Positions 59,031 through 64,000 of a DNA stretch of 64,000 nt are shown piece after piece; the stretch's first letter is position 1; each line of letters begins with the position of its first letter. The stretch is from Inia geoffrensis (Eukaryota > Chordata > Mammalia > Artiodactyla > Iniidae). The stretch spans positions 63,162,001-63,226,000 of the forward strand of contig CM070907.1 of NCBI GenBank assembly GCA_036417435.1, written 5' to 3'. The notes under the pieces were generated by a model, which was given only the letters and a program-made list of their open reading frames with translations, searched no databases and had not been told where the DNA came from. The position numbers and the translations under genes were made by a program.

Positions 59031-59659
59031 TTTAAAAAAGAAAAGAAAAGAAATAAGTGAATGCGTAAATGAATTAGTGAACCTAATCCAAATAGACAAC
59101 TTCACCAGGGGATGGCTATCTCAATTCTTTCATGCACAGTAGCTTTCTTTCATGTGCAGTAACTTCCTTAGATCTCAAAGGCTGGCAAGGAAACAGATTC
59201 AGGCCACATTCTTGGAACCATGTCCCTCATGAGGCATCACACTGCCTCCCAGGTTCAACGGGAGATTGTTTTTTTGTGTTTTAAGTTCAATGAGTCGAGG
59301 ACAGGAAGAGAACAAAGGAGAAAAACAACTTAAATTTTCCAGCAGTGGTAATTGGCAGGGGGGCTAAAGGGAGAAATGCTAGTTTCCACACCTTCAAATA
59401 GAACTATAAGCTAACCAGTGCTTCTGTGTAAGAGCTTCTAGGGTTAAGTTTTTCCTAAAAATAGGCTATTTGGTGAGGCAAAGGGCAATGTCCTTATTTT
59501 ACAAAGAAGTGAAGGGCTCGAACCCTTGACTCCTAATTGGGTAGCGGGGAGTTACTACCCAGCCAGATCGTGGGAAAGCCCTCAGATGGCCATCAAGCCT
59601 CTTCAGTACTAGGTGACCCCCAACTCCCAATATTCTGGATGATATCTATCATGAGAGCT

Positions 59660-60190
59660 AATCAATTTCATTCATTCATTCAACAAACATTTATAGAGAG
59701 CCTATTACGTGCCTGACACTGTTCTAAGCACTGGAGATACATTAATGAATAAGACATTAAAAACTTCCTGTCCTTGTAGAGTGTATATGTCAGTTGGAGG
59801 GGATAATGATCAAACTAAATAATAAAAACATAAATAAAAAATAAAAACAATTATGTAACTTTTGGGAAGGTGATAAGAGTTCTGGAGGAAAACAAAGCTG
59901 GGAAGGGAATAATAAGGTGAGGGGCACTGGAGTTTTACAGAGAGTGGCTAGGGTAGGTCTCATTGAGAAGATGATATTTGAGCAAAAACTTGCCAGAGAA
60001 GAGGGAACGAGCCACGCAGGTATCAGAGGGTCCTGAGGTGGGAGTGTATTTAACATGTTCAAGAAACTTCAAGGGAGCCAGTGCTGGAAGGCCAGTGTGC
60101 CAGGAGGAGAAAAGGATGGAGTGGGCCAGAAAGGAAATAGGTCAGACTGTATCGGGCTTTGCAAGGACTGCAAGATTTCTGCAGCAGCAA
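59660..60190 (-). mobile_element. L2 3' end, antisense
   Basis: TTCATTCATTCAACAAACAT, GAGCCTATTACGTGCCTGAC, TCATTGAGAAGATGATATTT and GGTCCTGAGGTGGGAGTGTA are in the order of the reversed L2 consensus. Confidence 0.72.
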
Positions 60191-60221
60191 TAAGGGAAGG
60201 CAGAAAAAAAAGAAGGTAATA

Positions 60222-60423
60222 GGGCTTCTCTGGTGGCGCAGTGGTTAAGAGTCCGCCTGCCGATGCAGGGGACAGGGGTTTGTGGCCCGGTCTGGGAAGA
60301 CCCCACATGCCGTGGAGCCGCTGGGCCCATGAACCATGGCCGCTGAGCCTGCGTGTCCGGAGCCTGTGCTCTGCAGTGGGAGAGGCCACAACAGTGAGAG
60401 TCCCGTGTACCGCAAAAAAAAAA
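60222..60423 (+). repeat. CHR-family SINE, short form
   Basis: Duplication AAGGTAATA at 60213-60221 and 60424-60432; body slightly diverged. Confidence 0.94.
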
Positions 60424-60949
60424 AAGGTAATAAATATTTACTGGGCACCTCCTAACGCCTGGCACTTTACATATATCATCTCACTGGATCCTCACAAAGA
60501 TCTGAGGGAGGTATTTTGTTACCTTTGTTTTTTAAATGAGGACCATGAGGCCCAGGGAGGCGTTTGCCACCAAGCTTGTGTGTGGTGGGGCTGGCATTTG
60601 CCAGTGGCTTTGTTAGAATAGGTCACTCCGATATTGACCTCTCATTGAATTCTCCCCTGCACACAGATCCTCAAACTGGGGAAGCAGAAAAACTCTCTTC
60701 TGTCTGGCTGTGGGCCCTCATTCTCTGCTTAAGCATAAAAGAATCACTGGCCCAGAGCTGGCTGTCAGCATGGAGGCAACCTCAGTGCAAAAATTTGGGA
60801 GGGATGAATCTTGGCAACAGGGATGCCTGACGTGTTTACAGAAGGAGTAGCTCCCGGGATGAGCAAACGGTTCTCCTTAGGTTCAGCCCTCCCTCCCATC
60901 CTCCTCATGCTACTGAATATGAATATGACAAAGCCATATTCCCAGGCTT

Positions 60950-61330
60950 AAAACCCTTCACCAACTTCCCACTGCCCACTGGCTAAGGCTCAAAGTCCTT
61001 ACTGTGGCCTGTAGGGCTCTCCGTGAACTCACACCTGCTTTCTTCTCCAAGCTCTTTTCCTGCCCCACTGAACTTTTTCAGCTCCTTTTGCCTTCAGGCC
61101 TTTGCATATGCTTGTCCTGGCTCCTAGAATACCCTTTGCTGAGAAAATACCTCTTGGGTCTCAGGTGAGATGTCACTTATTGCACAGAAGCCTTCCCCAT
61201 CCTCCCAAGGGCAGGTTAGGTGTCCCCCTGGAGTGCTCCATGGGCACCTAACTTCCTCACTCAGGATACTCAGCACACCATCTCGAATCCCATCTACTCA
61301 CATTCTGTCCTCCACTAGTTTATGTGCAAG
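60950..61330 (+). mobile_element. L2 segment, sense
   Basis: TGGCCTGTAGGGCTCTCCGT, TTCAGGCCTTTGCATATGCT and GAGATGTCACTTATTGCACA correspond to the sense L2 3' half. Confidence 0.68.
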
Positions 61331-61789
61331 GCCAGGGCCTCTAAGTGCTTTGTATGCCCATCCATCACCTGCCACTGTGCCACCCATCTATGTACGAGGC
61401 ACTCAGGTATTTCATACGTGCACATGGGTGGAAGGGGACTGAGCTTCCACTTCCCTCTTAATGTGAACCTGGCTCTAGGGTCCATCATTGAAAAAGCAGG
61501 TCCATGTTATTCACTGGGTTCCAGCTCCAGGTCCTTCACATGACTGTCTGGTTTAAATAAATTACCTGACTTCTCCAAGCCTCAGTTTCCTCACCTGTAT
61601 GATGGGTCTCTTCACCCCTACCTTCCCTTCCTTATGGAAATACTGTGAGGCTCTGGCGAGAAGGAAGAAAGTGTCGAGGACAAGTAAGGAATGGGCAGCA
61701 ATAGGAACAGCGGCTAAAAGGGAAATGTGAGGGCTCCAAATGCAAAGTGTGCTTAATTCAAATTTTCCTTGCGTCATTTTGAAATGCAC

Positions 61790-62260
61790 AGAAATACCGA
61801 ATGACTATGTTGTATAACAGGAACTATCATAGAATTGTAGGCCAGTTATACTTCAAAAACAAAAAAACTCACAGAAAAAGAGATTTATGGTTACCAGAGG
61901 TGGGGATTGGGAGAGGGGCAATTGGAGGAAGGCAGCCAAAAGGTACAAACTTCCAGTTACAAGATAAATAAATACTAAGGAGGTAATGTACAACCTGACA
62001 ATTATAATTAACACTGCTGGGTGTTAAATATGCAAGTTGTTAAGAGAGTGAATCCTAAGAGTTCTCATCACAAGGAAAAACACTTTTTCTATTTCTTTAA
62101 TTTTGTATCTACATGAGGTGATGGATGTTCACTAAACTTACTGTGATAATCACTTCACGGTGTATTTAAGTCAAATCGTTGTGCTGTACACCTTCAACTT
62201 ATACAGTACTGTATGTCAATTGTATTTCACTGAAACTGGAAGAAAACAAACAAACAAACA
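61790..62260 (+). mobile_element. L1 3'-end remnants, sense
   Basis: Two 3' ends in series: one ends TTATACTTCAAAAACAAAAA near 61866, the second ends with an AAACAAACAAACAAA tail near 62262 and contains GATGGATGTTCACTAAACTT. Confidence 0.7.
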
Positions 62261-63356
62261 AAATATTTTGCATGTGTCAGGCCCTGCTATGCCACATCTG
62301 TAAAAGCCTATACTCTTCTCTTTGTCAGCTGTCCAAAAGGCCCCAAAGAGTTGGTGTTTGCTTTTGACGGCGGCAAAGAGAAGAGCTAGGCTTGCAGGCC
62401 TAATCGCCAACATTCTGCCAACCAAACCCAGGTTAAAGTCTGGTTAACAGCAGCATTCGTTCCCCCAACTCTCTCTGCACCTTCTCCTTTCCCAGATGGC
62501 TGCTGCTGTACCAAAGCCTGCGGACCTCAAGGAAGGGGAGGAAAACTGAAGTAGTGACTCTCACATGATGAGGTTTTCAGAAGAGAGGCAAATTGTTCTG
62601 ACAGCCCCGTGACATCACAACAGTCTGAAAGGAAGACAGCATTCATGTTCTCCCTGAGTCTGCTTTGTCGAGAGAAAGATGAACTTCCTCCTTCCCTCAG
62701 GGGTTCCTCACATGATGTTTTCTAAGCCTCTCACCATCTTGGTCATTTTTCTCTGGGCTGAAAAGTGAGCAGGTGATATTAAGATCCTTCATACACAGAA
62801 GGTCAGTTAATCACTCTGCCCACCCAGTACGGCAGGTCTTCTCCACATCGTGCAGATAACACTGGGCTCGAAGAGTTAAGTAACTTGTCCACAGTCGTTC
62901 AATCTGAATGTGATTTGGACCCAGGGCTGTAGGGTTCTAAAGCTGCCGCTTTTAATCTTTCATTACACCCCTCCCCCGCTTATTCTCTGAGAAGTCACAC
63001 AGCTAGTTAGGCACGAAGATGAAACTAGACCCCCGGGTGTCCTGATGCCCAGCCCAGTCCTGTTTTCACCCAGCTGTCCCTCCTTCTGGACGCCCTACTT
63101 TCTTCTTTGTCATTTCCTATGAGTGAATTGCACTGGCCCTCAAAGCACGGCATGCTCTGCAGAACTTGTCAGCAACAGGAAAATGATTGCGCCCTTTGGG
63201 CTTGTTTTACGGATAGACATGGAAAAGAAGACAAGCATGGATAGAGGAAAAAAGGCACCTGTGTCAATATGCAGGTGTTTATATGTGCTCATTAGGCTCT
63301 GAGAATGGTAGCAATCCCAGGAACCAGAAACTATCACTAAAAGAAGTTTCTTCAGG

Positions 63357-63561
63357 GCTTCCCTGGTGGCGCAGTGGTTGAGAGTCCGCCTGCCGATGCA
63401 GGGGACACGGGTTCGTGCCGCGGTCCGGGAAGATCCCACGTGCCGCGGAGCGGCTGGGCCCGTGAGCCATGGCCGCTGAGCCTGCGCGTCCGGAGCCTGT
63501 GCTCCGCAACGGGAGAGGCCACAGCAGTGAGAGGCCCGCGTGCGGCAAAAAAAAAAAAAAA
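63357..63561 (+). repeat. CHR-family SINE, short form, young-looking
   Basis: Perfect duplication AAGTTTCTTCAGG (63344-63356, 63562-63574), pure A tail and a body very close to the consensus seen across the window. Confidence 0.95.
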
Positions 63562-63980
63562 AAGTTTCTTCAGGTGTGTTTAAACTCAATCAGAATGTTG
63601 TTGTTGTTGTTTTTAATAGAAATGTGTTTATGTGAACAGCAAACTTTGTCCACAACACTGTCAGGAAACAACGCTATGTGAATATTTTGTTTCTGCATGG
63701 TCTCTGCTTTCATCAGTCTACTAAAAAACATGTAAATTACTCACTCTAATGTGTTGCCTAAATTGGGCTTCTTGAGAGGAAAGAACAATTGTCTTGTGAC
63801 TGGTTCAAAGTAGCTTCTCAAAAACAACCTGAGTTGAATGAATAAATAAAACAAATAAATGAATCTAGGAAGAAGTGAACAAATGAAAAAATATAGATGA
63901 ATAAGAAAGAATAATTTATCCAATAAGTTTCGGTTTTCTTTTTTCACAGGGGAACAACTCAAAGTCAAAATTGACAGGCA

Positions 63981-64000
63981 GGGCTTCCCTGGTGGCGCAG
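63981..64000 (+). repeat. CHR-family SINE head, cut by the window end
   Basis: GGGCTTCCCTGGTGGCGCAG matches the SINE start exactly; the rest lies outside. Confidence 0.9.

Larger units (their letters stand above)
56383..64000. other. Region 5' of the SYTL2 start codon
   Basis: Probably 5'UTR followed by 5' intron or upstream sequence of SYTL2. No CpG island or convincing first exon was seen. It contains CHR SINEs (58687-59030, 60222-60423, 63357-63561 and a partial one at the window end), L2 remnants in both orientations and L1 3' ends (61790-62260). Nothing was recognised in 56.5-57.6 kb or 62.4-63.3 kb. Confidence 0.7.

Noticed and set aside
56383..64000. Promoter or CpG island for SYTL2
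   Set aside because: No CG-dense stretch or first-exon pattern was seen; the only CG-rich patches are the SINEs.
1..64000. A novel non-gene system such as a viral insertion or multi-gene cassette
   Set aside because: No retroviral gene, long terminal repeat pair, polymerase motif or second gene was found; everything coding belongs to SYTL2 or to repeats.

Overview
The window is mammalian nuclear DNA, almost certainly from a cetacean (toothed-whale or dolphin-like). It holds one intron-rich gene with GT-AG splice sites. It also carries about sixteen copies of the CHR family of tRNA-derived SINEs, many with poly-A tails and clean target-site duplications, plus 5'-truncated L1s and old L2, MIR and hAT remnants. 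No bacterial-style operon, CRISPR array, tRNA or rRNA gene was seen.

The gene is SYTL2 (synaptotagmin-like 2, Slp2-a, exophilin-4), on the minus strand, running from an ATG at 56382 to a TGA at 58-60. I could place 18 coding exons whose phases all join. With the short form of exon 7 and the upstream acceptor of exon 10 they give 934 residues, the length I remember for the human canonical protein. Exons 1-2 (56.4 and 45.8 kb) encode the Slp homology domain that binds GTP-bound Rab27. Exons 3-11 (43.2 to 12.0 kb) encode a serine-rich, disordered linker with a candidate protein phosphatase 1 docking pair. Exons 12-15 (10.7 to 4.8 kb) encode C2A, which binds acidic lipid, and exons 15-18 (4.9 kb to 58) encode C2B. 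The protein tethers Rab27-bearing secretory granules or melanosomes to phosphatidylserine/PIP2-rich plasma membrane. The 5' noncoding exon(s) and promoter were not identified. They probably lie upstream of 56.4 kb or outside the window; 56.4-64 kb shows only repeats and unexplained DNA. Only 57 bases of 3'UTR are present.

The most interesting region is exon 7. A short form (28785-28853) uses an early donor. A giant form (24948-28853, 3.9 kb) uses a donor far downstream. Both ends of the giant form are in phase with the neighbouring exons, so it was once a fully coding alternative exon adding about 1,280 residues. Here its last 1.4 kb carries three frame changes and an in-frame TGA, so the long isoform would stop at 26272 before either C2 domain. 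The giant segment also contains five copies of a degenerate repeat of about 38 residues centred on L-x-KLLKE, and only two of them remain in the open frame.

Other points of note are a GC-AG intron after exon 10, tandem acceptors 9 nt apart at exon 10, and a run of four symmetric phase 1-1 exons. The repeats include a twin-primed inverted L1, a SINE nested on an L1 target-site duplication, a close inverted SINE pair, and a perfect 16-bp hairpin that looks like a template-switch scar.
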